A stretch of DNA of 64,000 bases, taken from contig NZ_CP159289.1 in NCBI RefSeq assembly GCF_040448675.1, positions 4,571,001 through 4,635,000 on the forward strand, given 5' to 3'. Source of the DNA: Dyadobacter sp. 676 (GTDB taxonomy: Bacteria > Bacteroidota > Bacteroidia > Cytophagales > Spirosomataceae). This document shows positions 36,698 to 46,635 of this stretch, piece by piece (position 1 is the first letter of the stretch; the number at the start of each line of letters is the position of its first letter). The notes below the pieces were generated by a model. That model was not told the origin of the DNA. It did no database searches and saw only the letters and a program-made list of their open reading frames with translations. A program made the translations under genes and the position numbers.

Positions 36698-37240
36698 ATG
36701 GCAGTTAAAATCAGATTAGCGCGTCGGGGACGCAAAAAGAAAGCGATCTATGATATCGTAGTCGCAGATGCCAGAGCACCACGTGATGGTCGCTTCATCG
36801 AAAAATTGGGTCTTTATAACCCTGGTACCAACCCTGCTTCCATCGTTCTGGAATCAGACAAAGCGGTTGACTGGCTTTTAAAAGGGGCACAGCCAACGGA
36901 TACGGCACGTTCCATTTTGCAGCACGAAGGTGTATTGCTCCGCAAGCACCTGCAAGTAGGTGTTTTGAAGGGTGCTATCACACAAGAAGTTGCCGATTCA
37001 CGTTTCGAAGAATGGAAAAGCTCGAAAACGGATCGTAAAGCTACCGCAGCCGATACTTTGGCACAGAAAAAAGACGCTGAGAAAAAAGCGAAACTGGATG
37101 CTGAACGTAAAGTTAACGAAGCCCGTGCCGAGGCAATCGCCAAGAAAAACACGCCTCCTGCGGAAGAAGCGGCTAGCGAAGATGTGGCTGATGAAGCTGC
37201 TGATGCAGCAGAAGCTCCGGCAGAAGAGTCAGCAGAATAA
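36698..37240 (+). CDS. rpsP: 30S ribosomal protein bS16 with long C-terminal tail
   Basis: The first 80 or so residues are canonical bS16: MAVKIRLARRGRKKKAIYDI, VADARAPRDGRFIEKLGLYNP and VDWLLKGAQPTDTARSIL. The usual length is 80-90; this protein has 180. The extra residues are a Lys/Ala-rich, probably coiled-coil segment (AQKKDAEKKAKLDAERKVNE) and an acidic Ala/Glu tail. Such tails are common in Bacteroidota bS16. It heads the rpsP-rimM-trmD cluster. Confidence 0.97.
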   Translation: MAVKIRLARRGRKKKAIYDIVVADARAPRDGRFIEKLGLYNPGTNPASIVLESDKAVDWLLKGAQPTDTARSILQHEGVLLRKHLQVGVLKGAITQEVADSRFEEWKSSKTDRKATAADTLAQKKDAEKKAKLDAERKVNEARAEAIAKKNTPPAEEAASEDVADEAADAAEAPAEESAE

Positions 37241-37267
37241 TTTAATGTTACATACATTACGCTATGG

Positions 37268-37290
37268 GTCTGTCGGGTTTCCGTACAGAC
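37268..37290 (+). terminator. Weak hairpin between rpsP and rimM
   Basis: GTCTGT (37268-37273) pairs with ACAGAC (37285-37290), with an AT-rich stretch after it. It may attenuate transcription so that bS16 is made in excess over the RNA-modification enzymes. Confidence 0.4.
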
Positions 37291-37330
37291 TCATATTGTT
37301 TTATATAGAACCAACTTTTAAACCCCGCAA

Positions 37331-37891
37331 ATGACACAGGACAACTGTTATTTATTGGGCTATATCGTGCGGACACACGGAACTGCCGGTAATGTGGTGA
37401 TTTACCTGGATGTGGATTATCCGGATGAATACGAAGATCTGGAAACGGTTTATATCGAGATGAAGGGCGAACTGGTGCCCTATTTTATCGAAGACATCAA
37501 TTTGCAGAAACAAAGCAATGCGATCGTGACCTTCGAGGATGTCGACACCATTGAAAAAGCCCAAACACTGGTAGGAAACTCGTTGTATCTGCCGCTGGAT
37601 GAACTGGCTGAGCTCGGCGACGACGAGTTTTATTATCACGAAATCAAGGGGTTCAGGGTAGTTGACGAAATGAAAGGAGAGCTGGGTACCGTTCGGGAAG
37701 TATATTCGTTGAACGGCCAGGATCTGATCGCGATGGATTACCAGGGTTCAGAAGTACTGATTCCAACTGCAAACGACATTGTCATCAGGGCCGATAAGGC
37801 CGCCAAATCGCTGCTGGTTAATCTGCCGGAAGGCCTGCTTGAAGTTTATCTGGATAACTCATCTGAAAGTGTTCCCGACGATGCGGATTGA
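37331..37891 (+). CDS. rimM: 16S rRNA processing protein RimM
   Basis: A 186-residue ribosome-maturation factor that binds uS19 and helps 16S processing of the 30S head. The N-terminal beta-barrel starts [20 protein letters not shown]. The C-terminal PRC-barrel holds [23 protein letters not shown] and [10 protein letters not shown]. Length and order are normal. It overlaps trmD by 11 bases. Confidence 0.95.
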   Translation: MTQDNCYLLGYIVRTHGTAGNVVIYLDVDYPDEYEDLETVYIEMKGELVPYFIEDINLQKQSNAIVTFEDVDTIEKAQTLVGNSLYLPLDELAELGDDEFYYHEIKGFRVVDEMKGELGTVREVYSLNGQDLIAMDYQGSEVLIPTANDIVIRADKAAKSLLVNLPEGLLEVYLDNSSESVPDDAD

Positions 37892-38555
37892 TATATTGAC
37901 GTGTGTTCCTGGTCTGCTCGACAGCTTCTTTGCTCATTCTATCCTGAAAAGGGCGCAGCAGGCCAACCACGTGGAAGTAGTGGTCCACGACATTCGCGAT
38001 TATTCCACCAACAAGCATCGCACCATAGATGACTACGCTTTCGGTGGTGGAGCGGGCATGGTGTTACAGATCGAGCCGATCGCGCGTTGTATTCGTGCGT
38101 TACAAGCGGAACGGGAGTACGACGAGATCATATACCTGACTCCCGACGGCGAGCAGATGCAGCAGCGAATGGTTAATCAGCTTTCATTGAAAGAAAATCT
38201 GATGATGCTTTGCGGGCATTACAAAGGCGTGGACCAGCGCGTGCGCGATTTGTTCGTGACGAAGGAAATCAGCATTGGCGATTACGTACTGTCGGGAGGA
38301 GAATTGGCGGCAGCCGTGCTTTCAGACGCTATTATCCGGCTTATCCCAGGTGTTTTGAATGATGAAACGTCCGCGTTGACCGACTCATTTCAGGACAACT
38401 TGCTGGCGCCGCCGGTGTATTCCCGACCGGCTGATTTCGAAGGACATAAGGTGCCGGAAATACTGATGTCGGGGCATGAAGCCAAAATTGAGGAGTGGCG
38501 TTATGAGCAGTCGCTTAAAAGAACAAAGGAGAGAAGGCCGGACCTGCTGAAATGA
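37881..38555 (+). CDS. trmD: tRNA (guanine-N1)-methyltransferase TrmD
   Basis: A 224-residue SPOUT enzyme that methylates G37 of tRNAs using S-adenosylmethionine. The start ATG at 37881 gives [17 protein letters not shown]; the longer open frame from 37779 lies inside rimM. The trefoil-knot motifs are [33 protein letters not shown] and [14 protein letters not shown]. It ends the operon just before a strong terminator. Confidence 0.96.
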   Translation: MRIDILTCVPGLLDSFFAHSILKRAQQANHVEVVVHDIRDYSTNKHRTIDDYAFGGGAGMVLQIEPIARCIRALQAEREYDEIIYLTPDGEQMQQRMVNQLSLKENLMMLCGHYKGVDQRVRDLFVTKEISIGDYVLSGGELAAAVLSDAIIRLIPGVLNDETSALTDSFQDNLLAPPVYSRPADFEGHKVPEILMSGHEAKIEEWRYEQSLKRTKERRPDLLK

Positions 38556-38562
38556 TAACAGG

Positions 38563-38594
38563 ACGGCCGGAGCCGTACAGCCCGGCCGTTTTTA
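38563..38594 (+). terminator. Terminator of the rpsP-rimM-trmD operon
   Basis: ACGGCCGG (38563-38570) pairs perfectly with CCGGCCGT (38582-38589), followed by TTTTTA. Confidence 0.88.
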
Positions 38595-38606
38595 TTCTTG
38601 CAGCTC

Positions 38607-39050
38607 TTAAAAATCCAGGTTGCAATTGATCCACTCATTATCGAAGTTGGTGCCGTACTTACGGTAAAAGTTCACGGCCGACGTATTCCAGTCGAGCACC
38701 TGCCACATCATTCCCGTGCAGCCGGTTTTCTTGGCCGAAGCGACGGTTGCGTCGAAGAGGATCTTGCCGATGCCGTTGCCCCGCATCGATTCGGTCACAA
38801 TAATATCCTCCATGTAGAGCCGCTTTCCTTTCCAGGTCGAGTAACGATAATAATAAAGACAGAGCCCGATGATTTTTGAGTCCACTTCGGCAACGAAGAA
38901 ATCGAACAACTTCTCGTTGTAGTCGCGGGTCATTTTGTCGACGTTGTTGGTCACCTGGTTCAAAGCCCTTTCATAAATCGCGAGCTCTTTTACCAATTCA
39001 AAAATTGCGGGTATATCCTCTGCTGTCCCCTGCCTGGTCGAAATATTCAT
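38607..39050 (-). CDS. GNAT-family N-acetyltransferase
   Basis: A 147-residue acetyltransferase. The acetyl-CoA site is in VTESMRGNGIGKILFDAT, after the beta-4 strand KGKRLYMEDIIV; the tail WQVLDWNTSAVNFYRKYGTN is typical of spermidine/diamine-type members. The acceptor is not certain, with a polyamine or small amine plausible. It follows the RluA-type gene on the same strand after 51 bases. Confidence 0.88.
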   Translation of the reverse strand: MNISTRQGTAEDIPAIFELVKELAIYERALNQVTNNVDKMTRDYNEKLFDFFVAEVDSKIIGLCLYYYRYSTWKGKRLYMEDIIVTESMRGNGIGKILFDATVASAKKTGCTGMMWQVLDWNTSAVNFYRKYGTNFDNEWINCNLDF

Positions 39051-39101
39051 GATAAGCGGTTTATTAATTAGAAAGGTTAAGAATCGAGAATATACTATTT
39101 A

Positions 39102-40133
39102 CTACTGATAGTTCACATAGTTTTCCCATTTTTCGAGGATCGCCTGGAAGTTTTCCGGCAAATCGGTGTCGAACTGGATCCATTGGCGGGTAATCGGGTG
39201 AACAAAACCGAGGGATTTCGCATGCAACGCCTGGCCGGGGAGAAGGCTGAAACCGTTCTCCACCATTGCCTTGTAACTTCCGCTGGAAACACCTCTCACG
39301 ATTTTATCGCCTCCATACATCGGATCGTTGAAAATAGGGTGCCCGATATGCTTCATATGCGCGCGGATTTGATGCGTACGGCCCGTTTCGAGATTGCATT
39401 TGATGAGCGACACATACCGAAGCGGTTTGATAACCTCATAATGCGTGACGGCATGTTTTCCCTGGCTGCCGTCCGTATACACGTCCATAACGCGCCTGTC
39501 GCGCGCGCTACGCCCGATATGGCCGGTAATGGTGCCTTTTTCGGCCTTGGGTTCCCCCCAGATTAATGCATGATAGGTACGTTCGATTGAATGGTCGGCG
39601 AACTGGCTTGCGAGGAATGTCATGGCAAATTCGGTTTTAGCGATCACCAGCAGCCCTGAGGTGTCTTTGTCGATCCGGTGGACAAGTCCAGGACGACCTT
39701 CCCCGTTTCTGCCGGTAGGAAGCTGCTGGAAATGGTACACCAGGCCGTTAATAAGCGTGCCTGTCCAGTTGCCATACGCCGGGTGGACAACCATTCCTGC
39801 GGGTTTGTTGACGATCAGTAACACGTCGTCCTCATAAATAATATTGAGCGGAATGTTTTCGGGGACAATCTCCGTATCGCGCGGCGGCTGGGGTAGCGAA
39901 AGCGTGATTACATCGAACGGCTTCACCTTGTAGCTGGCCTTTGTGGGCTGGCCATTTACCCGAACGGCCTCGGCTTCGATGCCGTTTTGTATTTTTGTCC
40001 TGGAAGCGTTCGCGACGTGAAGATTCAGGTATTTATCGAGCCGCATCAGGCTTTGTCCCTTGTCGGCGACAATGCGGTAATGTTCAAATAAATCGTCCTC
40101 TTCGGAGGTAATTTCAACGGGATCTTCGGACAT
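39102..40133 (-). CDS. RluA-family rRNA pseudouridine synthase
   Basis: A 343-residue enzyme (ATG at 40133, giving MSEDPVEITSEEDD; 11 further upstream residues are possible). An N-terminal S4 RNA-binding domain (SLMRLDKYLNLHVANASRTK) is followed by the catalytic domain with HRIDKDTSGLLVIAKT, whose Asp is the nucleophile, and ETGRTHQIRAHMKHIGHPI. The architecture fits RluD, which modifies 23S helix 69, but RluC-type targets cannot be excluded. The gene is divergent from the PLP-enzyme gene with only 38 bases between the starts. Confidence 0.93.
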   Translation of the reverse strand: MSEDPVEITSEEDDLFEHYRIVADKGQSLMRLDKYLNLHVANASRTKIQNGIEAEAVRVNGQPTKASYKVKPFDVITLSLPQPPRDTEIVPENIPLNIIYEDDVLLIVNKPAGMVVHPAYGNWTGTLINGLVYHFQQLPTGRNGEGRPGLVHRIDKDTSGLLVIAKTEFAMTFLASQFADHSIERTYHALIWGEPKAEKGTITGHIGRSARDRRVMDVYTDGSQGKHAVTHYEVIKPLRYVSLIKCNLETGRTHQIRAHMKHIGHPIFNDPMYGGDKIVRGVSSGSYKAMVENGFSLLPGQALHAKSLGFVHPITRQWIQFDTDLPENFQAILEKWENYVNYQ

Positions 40134-40171
40134 TCTTTTTTGATTTACAATTGGCAAAATTATCAAAATAA

Positions 40172-41062
40172 GTGGATTTACTGACCCCGACGATCCCGAC
40201 GCCCCTGCAACGGCTCCGGAATGCGGATATTGAAAACGCAGGTGTGCAGCTATATGTCAAACGGGACGACCTTATTCATCCGACTGTTTCGGGGAACAAA
40301 TGGCGGAAGCTGAAATACAACCTACTCGAAGCGCAAAACCGGCAGGCAAAGGCCATACTGACATTTGGTGGGTCCTATTCCAATCATTTATACGCGACGG
40401 CCGCCGCGGGGAATGCGTTAGGTATCAAAACGATCGGCATCGTGCGCGGGCTGGAATTGGAAGGGAGGGAAAACAGCACCCTGCAATTCTGCCGCAGCCA
40501 GGGCATGGAGCTGCATTTTATTACCAGAGAAGAGTACCGGCAAAGGCATTCGGACGCCTATTTGAGGCATATCTCAGAACAGTTCGATGGTCCTTGCCTG
40601 ATCCCGGAGGGCGGAACTACCCCGCTCGCGTTAAAAGGAGTGGCCGAAATGGTGGGTGAAGTAAAGGAACAGCTTGGTAAAATGCCGGATTTTATCGCTA
40701 CGGCGGCAGGAACGGGCGGAACCGCGGCAGGAATCCTGGCGGCGGGAGCTAACGTACTTGCGTTTTCCGCATTAAAAGGCGGTGATTTCCTTGCCGGGGA
40801 TATTCAAAATCTGCTACCGGAGCAGTCCGGAAACCTTACATTACTTACAGATTACCATTTTGGCGGTTATGCCAGATGGGACAAAGAGCTGCTTACTTTC
40901 ATGCAGGATTTCCGGACACAGTACGGTATTCAACTCGAACAGGTTTACACCGCCAAGATGTTCTACGGTCTTTTCGACCTCATCAAGACAGGATATTTCA
41001 AGCGCAATACCAGCATCGTGGCGGTGCACACCGGCGGCTTGCAAGGTTTAATCACGGTGTAG
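40172..41062 (+). CDS. PLP-dependent D-cysteine desulfhydrase / ACC-deaminase family
   Basis: A 296-residue fold-type II PLP enzyme starting at a GTG. The PLP lysine lies in HPTVSGNKWRKLKYNL, substrate-pocket residues in LTFGGSYSNHLYATAAAG, and the phosphate-binding loop in TAAGTGGTAAGILAAG. Members break down D-cysteine or ACC to ammonia and a keto acid; which one is used here is unclear. Its 3' end overlaps the end of the convergent antiporter gene by 11 bases. Confidence 0.88.
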   Translation: MDLLTPTIPTPLQRLRNADIENAGVQLYVKRDDLIHPTVSGNKWRKLKYNLLEAQNRQAKAILTFGGSYSNHLYATAAAGNALGIKTIGIVRGLELEGRENSTLQFCRSQGMELHFITREEYRQRHSDAYLRHISEQFDGPCLIPEGGTTPLALKGVAEMVGEVKEQLGKMPDFIATAAGTGGTAAGILAAGANVLAFSALKGGDFLAGDIQNLLPEQSGNLTLLTDYHFGGYARWDKELLTFMQDFRTQYGIQLEQVYTAKMFYGLFDLIKTGYFKRNTSIVAVHTGGLQGLITV

Positions 41063-43325
41063 CGATCTCTACTTCTTCCTCGTTGTTGGCCGGTTTGTTG
41101 GCAATAAATTCCCTGATCAGGTCCTTGTCCCCCGCGATCCAGAGAACGTCCTGATTTTCGATGACCATCGACGAATCGGGATTCAGAATACGTTCGCCAT
41201 TTCGTTCGAGGCCGACGATCATGCCGTGCGTCATTTCCCTGATCTGGCTGTCGCGGATCGTTTTGCCCCGGATATTATGTTGCGTTCGCACCTCCACGCG
41301 TTCGAGCACCACATTGTCCTCATGTGCCATGTACACGTCGCCATTGGTACTAACCTCGATGTGGCTCCTGAAAACTTCCAGTTGGTCGTCCGTGCCGATT
41401 ACCTCGATCCGGTCGCACGGGTAGAGCACTTCGGTCGGTCTCGGCAGGTAAATGGTTTTACTTCCGCGTTCGATCAGCACGACATTAATGCCGAACGTCT
41501 CCCTGATTTTGAGCTCCTGCAAACTTTTACCGATCAGGTTAGAGTCGGCGCTCACTTCCAGGAAAGCGAAGTGCGCATCCCAGGGCAATAGTATTTTCTT
41601 CGACTTGCCACTTCCTTCGAGTTGCCTTGCATTTAGATTTTGCAGGAAGCGGTCCTCGATTTTGTGGTAAAACTGTTGAAGCCTTTGGTAAAAAATAGCA
41701 AAACCAAGCACCATAATACCGCCCGCTACGATAAATGCGGTTTGCGTCGAGAAGAACGAATTCAGCAGGAATGCCATCAGCAGAATGGCGATCACAACCC
41801 TTGAAAGTTCCAGCAGGAGCAAAGGGCCGCGGCTGTATTTGCGGCTCAGCCAGATCGCCGAATAGGCTTTTCTATTTCCCCTTTTAAATACCAAAGCCCA
41901 TAAAAATGGCGAAATAAGCAGGAACGTAATGCCAAATAGCACGGCATTGGTAATGAATGTCTCGGGTACGCGCGTATGCAGCTGTTCGGCCAGCTGGCGC
42001 GACGATGCGAGTATGATACCGACCACAACCACCGAATTCAGAATAACCGTTTGCGCGTACGATTTCAGGATTTCGTTCCATTGGGTGGTTTGTGCAATGG
42101 TTTCCGTGCTGGTACTGTATCGGTTGAGGTAATGCCGCCATTTCTCGGGAAGGCGCCTGTCCAGCCATTCGTACAATGGCTCGGAGGCTTTCATCATGTA
42201 GGGTGTGGCAAATGTGGTGATCACCGAAACCCCCACCGCGATCGGATACAGGAACCCGCTCGTTACTTTGAGCGAAAGACCGAGGTTGGCGATGATGAAC
42301 GAAAATTCGCCGATCTGCGACAGGCTCATACCGGATTGCAACGACTTTTTCAGCGGCTGTCCCGAAATCACCGCCCCGAGCGTAACGAAGGTCGTTTTGC
42401 CGAGCATCACCACCAGCACCAGGATGGCCGTAGGAATCGCATATTCGAGCAATAACCCGGGATTGATCAGCATTCCCACAGAAATAAAGAATACCGCGCC
42501 GAAAAGGTCTTTGACCGGTTTGAGCAAGTGCTCGATTTTTTCGGCATGCGTCGTTTCCGCGAGGATAGATCCCATGATAAATGCCCCTAACGCAGCAGAA
42601 AAGCCCGCCTTTGTCACGAGGAACACCATTCCGAAACACAATGCCACCGAGGTAATCAGAACGCTTTCGTCGTTCATCAAATGCCGGTAGCGGCGGAGCA
42701 GGGTAGGAAATACGAATATCCCGCCGAGGAACCAGATGGTCAGGAAAAAGAACAGTTTCAAACTCGATTGGATGAGTTCAAAACCCGCGAATTGCTGGCT
42801 CAGCGACAATGTCGAAAGCAATACCATTAGCAAAACCGCCGTAAGGTCTTCGATCACGAGGATACCCATTACGACGCGGGTAAACTTTTGCGTTTTCAGG
42901 CCCAGCTCATCGAATGCCCGGAAAATGATGGTGGTGGATGAAATGGCGATGATACCGCCTAGAAAAAGGCTGTCGGTCTTACTCCATCCAAGCAGCTGGC
43001 CGGTAACAAACCCGGTTACCAGCATCATCGAAACTTCAAACAAACCGGTGATAGCGGCCGTATTGCCTACCTTGACCAGCTTTTTAAAACTAAACTCGAG
43101 ACCAAGGTTGAAGAGCAGGAATATCACACCGATTTCTGCCCAGATCTCGATGGTTTTGATGTCGGTAATGGTGGGAAACAAATGGAAATTAGGCCCAACA
43201 AGCAATCCGGCCAATATGTAACCCAGCACAATGGGCTGCTTCAATTTCTTGAAGATGACGGTAATAATACCGGCCATTGTGAGAATGAGCGACAGGTCAA
43301 TGATTAGTTGTGGAACGTGCGTCAT
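41052..43325 (-). CDS. Kef-type cation:proton antiporter (CPA2) with TrkA-C domains
   Basis: A 757-residue membrane protein from the ATG at 43325 (MTHVPQLIIDLSL). The N-terminal 400 residues form a CPA2 antiporter with about twelve helices (VIFLLFNLGLEFSFKKL, GGIIAISSTTIIFRAFDE, GFSAALGAFIMGSILAETTH). Another set of helices and a cytoplasmic region follow. The last 220 residues contain two TrkA-C-like regulatory blocks (SADSNLIGKSLQELKIRETFG and THNIRGKTIRDSQ-like). It exchanges K+ or Na+ for H+ in pH or redox homeostasis. A terminator of the upstream sufB gene precedes it. Confidence 0.9.
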   Translation of the reverse strand: MTHVPQLIIDLSLILTMAGIITVIFKKLKQPIVLGYILAGLLVGPNFHLFPTITDIKTIEIWAEIGVIFLLFNLGLEFSFKKLVKVGNTAAITGLFEVSMMLVTGFVTGQLLGWSKTDSLFLGGIIAISSTTIIFRAFDELGLKTQKFTRVVMGILVIEDLTAVLLMVLLSTLSLSQQFAGFELIQSSLKLFFFLTIWFLGGIFVFPTLLRRYRHLMNDESVLITSVALCFGMVFLVTKAGFSAALGAFIMGSILAETTHAEKIEHLLKPVKDLFGAVFFISVGMLINPGLLLEYAIPTAILVLVVMLGKTTFVTLGAVISGQPLKKSLQSGMSLSQIGEFSFIIANLGLSLKVTSGFLYPIAVGVSVITTFATPYMMKASEPLYEWLDRRLPEKWRHYLNRYSTSTETIAQTTQWNEILKSYAQTVILNSVVVVGIILASSRQLAEQLHTRVPETFITNAVLFGITFLLISPFLWALVFKRGNRKAYSAIWLSRKYSRGPLLLLELSRVVIAILLMAFLLNSFFSTQTAFIVAGGIMVLGFAIFYQRLQQFYHKIEDRFLQNLNARQLEGSGKSKKILLPWDAHFAFLEVSADSNLIGKSLQELKIRETFGINVVLIERGSKTIYLPRPTEVLYPCDRIEVIGTDDQLEVFRSHIEVSTNGDVYMAHEDNVVLERVEVRTQHNIRGKTIRDSQIREMTHGMIVGLERNGERILNPDSSMVIENQDVLWIAGDKDLIREFIANKPANNEEEVEIATP

Positions 43326-43373
43326 GAAGGGTGGGTGTTGATGGAACAAAATTGCTAAGATCAATAAAATACA

Positions 43374-43400
43374 AAAAGCCTTCGACGAATCAAAGGCTTT
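43374..43400 (-). terminator. Terminator of sufB (minus strand)
   Basis: Read on the minus strand, AAAGCCTT pairs with AAGGCTTTT around a ten-base loop, followed by a T-rich stretch. It lies between the sufB stop and the antiporter start. Confidence 0.78.
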
Positions 43401-43424
43401 CTACGTTTTATCTTATCTAAAATT

Positions 43425-44871
43425 TTAACCTACGCTTCCTTCCAGGCTGATTTCCAGTAGCTTTTGCGCTTCAACGGCAAATTCCATCGGAAGCTGGTTT
43501 AATACTTCTTTTAGCATAACCATTCACGATCAATGCAACGGCTTGTTCGGTAGGGATTCCACGCTGGTTGCAGTAGAAAAGAATGTCCTCACCGATCTTC
43601 GAGGTAGTCGCTTCGTGCTCGACCGTCGCTGACGGGTTGCTCACTTCGATGTAGGGGAAAGTATGCGCACCACATTTGTCGCCTAGCAGCAGGGAGTCGC
43701 ATTGCGAGAAGTTACGCGCTTTTTCCGCCTTTTTGAATACCTGCACCAATCCACGGTAAGAGTTCTGGCTTTTTCCGGCCGAGATACCTTTCGAAACGAT
43801 CCGGCTTTTGGTGTTTTTGCCGATGTGGATCATTTTAGTTCCGGTATCGGCCTGTTGCATATTGTTGGTTACCGCCACCGAATAGAATTCACCGATAGAG
43901 TTATCGCCTTTCAGGATCACCGATGGATATTTCCAGGTAATCGCCGAGCCGGTTTCAACCTGTGTCCAGGAGATTTTCGAGTTAGGCCCGTCGCAAAGGC
44001 CGCGTTTCGTTACGAAATTGTAGATACCGCCTTTTCCGTCCTTATCGCCCGGGTACCAGTTTTGTACGGTCGAGTATTTGACGTTGGCATTGTCGTGCGC
44101 GAAGATTTCGACTACCGCGGCGTGCAGCTGGTTTTCGTCGCGCATGGGCGCCGTGCAGCCTTCGAGATAGCTCACGTGACTGTCTTCGTCGCCGATAATG
44201 AGCGTTCTTTCGAACTGGCCTGTCCCTGCCGCGTTGATACGGAAGTAGGTCGAAAGCTCCATCGGGCAGCGGACGCCTTTGGGAATGTATACAAACGATC
44301 CGTCGGAGAAAACAGCCGAGTTCAACGCCGCATAGTAGTTATCCTTCGGCGGAACGACAGAGCCAAGGTATTTTTTTACCAATTCGGGGTGCTCGCGGAT
44401 GGCCTCGCTGATCGAGCAGAAAATAATGCCTTTCTCTTTCAGCGTTTCCTTGAAAGTCGTGAAAACCGACTCGGAGTCCATTACCGCGTCGACCGCGATG
44501 CCGGAAATCCTTTTTTGCTCGTTCAATGAAATCCCCAGTCTTTCGAAGGTGTTGCGCAGCTCGGGATCGATGTCGTCGATGCTCTCGACAGCCTTTTTCT
44601 TTTTCGGTGCCGAGTAATATTTGATAGCCTGGAAGTCGATGGGCGGATAATGCACATTCGGCCACTTAGGTTCCTCCATGGTCAGCCACAAATGGTATGC
44701 TTTGAGGCGCCATTGCAGCATCCATTCGGGTTCATTCTTTTTGGCCGAGATAAACCTGATGATATCGTCATTAAGACCCGCCGGGGCCTCATCTGCTTCA
44801 ATATCAGTTACAAAGCCATATTTGTATTCCGAACTGGTGATTTCCTCCAACAATTCTTCTTCTTTGCTCAT
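43425..44871 (-). CDS. sufB: Fe-S cluster assembly protein SufB, frameshifted near the C-terminus
   Basis: A scaffold subunit of the SUF (SufBCD) iron-sulfur assembly complex. From the ATG at 44871 ([20 protein letters not shown]) the family signatures run [36 protein letters not shown] and [20 protein letters not shown]. After VNGYAK the frame breaks. Removing one A from the four-A run (plus-strand T run 43509-43512) gives the normal ending [20 protein letters not shown] and a 481-residue protein. Loss of this conserved end would be unexpected in a core gene, so a consensus error is likely. No sufC or sufD lies beside it. Confidence 0.9.
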
Positions 44872-45011
44872 AGTCGTAATAATGTCACACTGTGTTTGGT
44901 AATATCCTAACACAGAGAAGTGGGATTGAGTTTAATCAGAGAGTCAAAAATACGCAAAAATATGGAGATTCCGGCAGTGGGCGGCGGAAATCGGTTTGAT
45001 CCGCCAAAAAA

Positions 45012-45044
45012 CGGAAAAGACCCGCGCGGTGGCGGGCCTTTCCG
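45012..45044 (-). terminator. Terminator of hldD (minus strand)
   Basis: CGGAAAGGCCCGC pairs with GCGGGTCTTTTCCG on the minus strand (small mismatches in the stem base), followed by a T-run. It separates hldD from sufB. Confidence 0.8.
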
Positions 45045-45064
45045 AAAAATCAGTGATAAGTCAT

Positions 45065-46030
45065 TTACAGATAGGCGTTCGGCACGAGATAATTCTTCAC
45101 ATAATCGTCGATGCCATCTTCGAGGCTCGTGAACGGACGGGTATATCCGATCGAGCGCAACTTGCTCATATTGGCCTGGGTGAAGTACTGGTATTTGTCG
45201 CGGATATCTGCGGGCGTATCGATATATGAAATGTCGGGCGTTTTACCCATTGCCAGGAAGGTGTTGGTAACCAGGTCTTTGAATGTTCGCGCGCGGCCGC
45301 TTCCCAGGTTGTAGATACCCGAATTCTTGCGGTGGTGCATGAAGAAAATACAGACGTCGATCAAATCCTTGACATAAATAAAGTCGCGCATCTGCTCGCC
45401 GTCCTTGAAATCGGGGTTATGAGAGCGGAAGAGTTTCATCTTTTCGGTCGCTCTGATCTGGTTATAGGCGTGAAAAATCACCGAAGCCATGCGGCCTTTA
45501 TGGTACTCGTTCGGTCCGTAAACGTTGAAAAATTTAAGCCCGGCCCAGAAAAACGGCTTTTTCTCCTGCGCCAACGCCCATTTGTCGAACTCGTTTTTGG
45601 AGTCGCCGTAAGGGTTAAGGGGCTTCAACAGGCCGAGGGTCGCTTCGTTGTCGTCGTACCCGTGCTCGCCCAGGCCGTAGGTAGCGGCCGACGATGCGTA
45701 CACGAGGGGAATCTGGTAAGCCACGCACTTTTCCCAAATGCCCTTGGAGTAATTTACGTTCAGTTCATCAAAAATCTCCTTATCGAACTCCGTGGTGTCG
45801 GTACGCGCGCCTATGTGGAAAATAAATTCGACATCGCGATGATTGGCATCCAGCCATTCGAAAAGTGCATTCCTTTCTACTCTTTCTTTGATGATCTTTC
45901 CTTCGAGGTTCTCAGCCTTCTCGATTTTAGAAAAATCATCTACTGCAATAATGTTTTTAAAGCCGTCTTGATTGAGGCGGCTGATAAGCCCGCTGCCAAT
46001 AAAGCCGGCTGCTCCTGTTACGATAATCAT
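45065..46030 (-). CDS. hldD: ADP-L-glycero-D-manno-heptose-6-epimerase
   Basis: A 321-residue extended SDR epimerase (also called rfaD) that makes the heptose donor for the LPS inner core. The NADP loop is IIVTGAAGFIGSGLISRL, the catalytic region YASSAATYGLGEHGY, the YxxxK is LNPYGDSKNEFD, and FFNVYGPNEYHKGRMASVIF is diagnostic of HldD. The length is the family norm. It is an isolated gene ending at a terminator; lpxB nearby shares the LPS theme but is on the other strand. Confidence 0.92.
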   Translation of the reverse strand: MIIVTGAAGFIGSGLISRLNQDGFKNIIAVDDFSKIEKAENLEGKIIKERVERNALFEWLDANHRDVEFIFHIGARTDTTEFDKEIFDELNVNYSKGIWEKCVAYQIPLVYASSAATYGLGEHGYDDNEATLGLLKPLNPYGDSKNEFDKWALAQEKKPFFWAGLKFFNVYGPNEYHKGRMASVIFHAYNQIRATEKMKLFRSHNPDFKDGEQMRDFIYVKDLIDVCIFFMHHRKNSGIYNLGSGRARTFKDLVTNTFLAMGKTPDISYIDTPADIRDKYQYFTQANMSKLRSIGYTRPFTSLEDGIDDYVKNYLVPNAYL

Positions 46031-46170
46031 GCGAGATTATATGTTTAACTGTAAAAAGAATGCCAGATAAGAGTAGCGGAACACGCCGATCTACTCTTAA
46101 ATTTTAAGGGGGAAATAGGATTTTTTTTAGTTATCCGCTTGTTGTGAAGCAAAACTACGGATACAAGGTG

Positions 46171-46178
46171 TAATTTTG
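46171..46178 (+). promoter_or_regulatory. -7 element of queD
   Basis: TAATTTTG is an exact TAnnTTTG element. A start a few bases downstream supports the ATG at 46209 rather than the TTG at 46176 as the queD start. Confidence 0.55.
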
Positions 46179-46208
46179 CACCAGAATTATCAAGTGGCAG
46201 GAAGTTTT

Positions 46209-46628
46209 ATGATTTACGTAACAAGAAAAGAGCATTTCAATGCGTCGCACCGGCTTTACAACCCGGCGTGGAGTGACGAGAAAAACCAGGAGGTATTCGG
46301 CCCTTGCGCCAATAACAACTGGCACGGGCATAATTTTGAGCTGATTGTTACGGTAAAAGGCAAACCGGACGCCGACACGGGCTTTGTGATCGACCTGAAA
46401 GTGCTGGGCGACATTATGAAAAAGCAGATCGTGGACAAGGTGGATCACAAAAACCTGAACCTCGACGTGGATTTCATGCAGGGGAAAATGGCTTCCTGTG
46501 AGATATTCGTGATGGAAATCTGGAAAATTCTGGCACCGGCGATTGCCGCGGCAGCACCGAACGCCAAACTGCATTATATCAAGCTGATAGAAACTCCCAA
46601 AAATTTTGTGGAATACTATGGCGAATAA
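46209..46628 (+). CDS. queD: 6-carboxytetrahydropterin synthase QueD
   Basis: A 139-residue T-fold enzyme converting dihydroneopterin triphosphate to 6-carboxytetrahydropterin for queuosine. The zinc histidines are visible in HFNASHRL and NNWHGHNFEL, the catalytic Cys in VFGPCANNNW, and the Asp/His pair in KVDHKNLNLDV, with the end ETPKNFVEYYG. 6-pyruvoyl-tetrahydropterin synthase activity is the alternative. A short 7-bp repeat separates it from lpxB. Confidence 0.9.
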   Translation: MIYVTRKEHFNASHRLYNPAWSDEKNQEVFGPCANNNWHGHNFELIVTVKGKPDADTGFVIDLKVLGDIMKKQIVDKVDHKNLNLDVDFMQGKMASCEIFVMEIWKILAPAIAAAAPNAKLHYIKLIETPKNFVEYYGE

Positions 46629-46635
46629 AGGAACC

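Noticed and set aside
36698..37240. bS16 tail as a fusion to another gene
   Set aside because: Long Lys/Ala/Glu-rich tails on bS16 are usual in Bacteroidota, so this is not a novel fusion.
43425..44871. Programmed frameshifting or loss of SufB
   Set aside because: No slippery-site or downstream structure is evident, the repair restores a conserved ending, and eight other genes here show the same kind of break.
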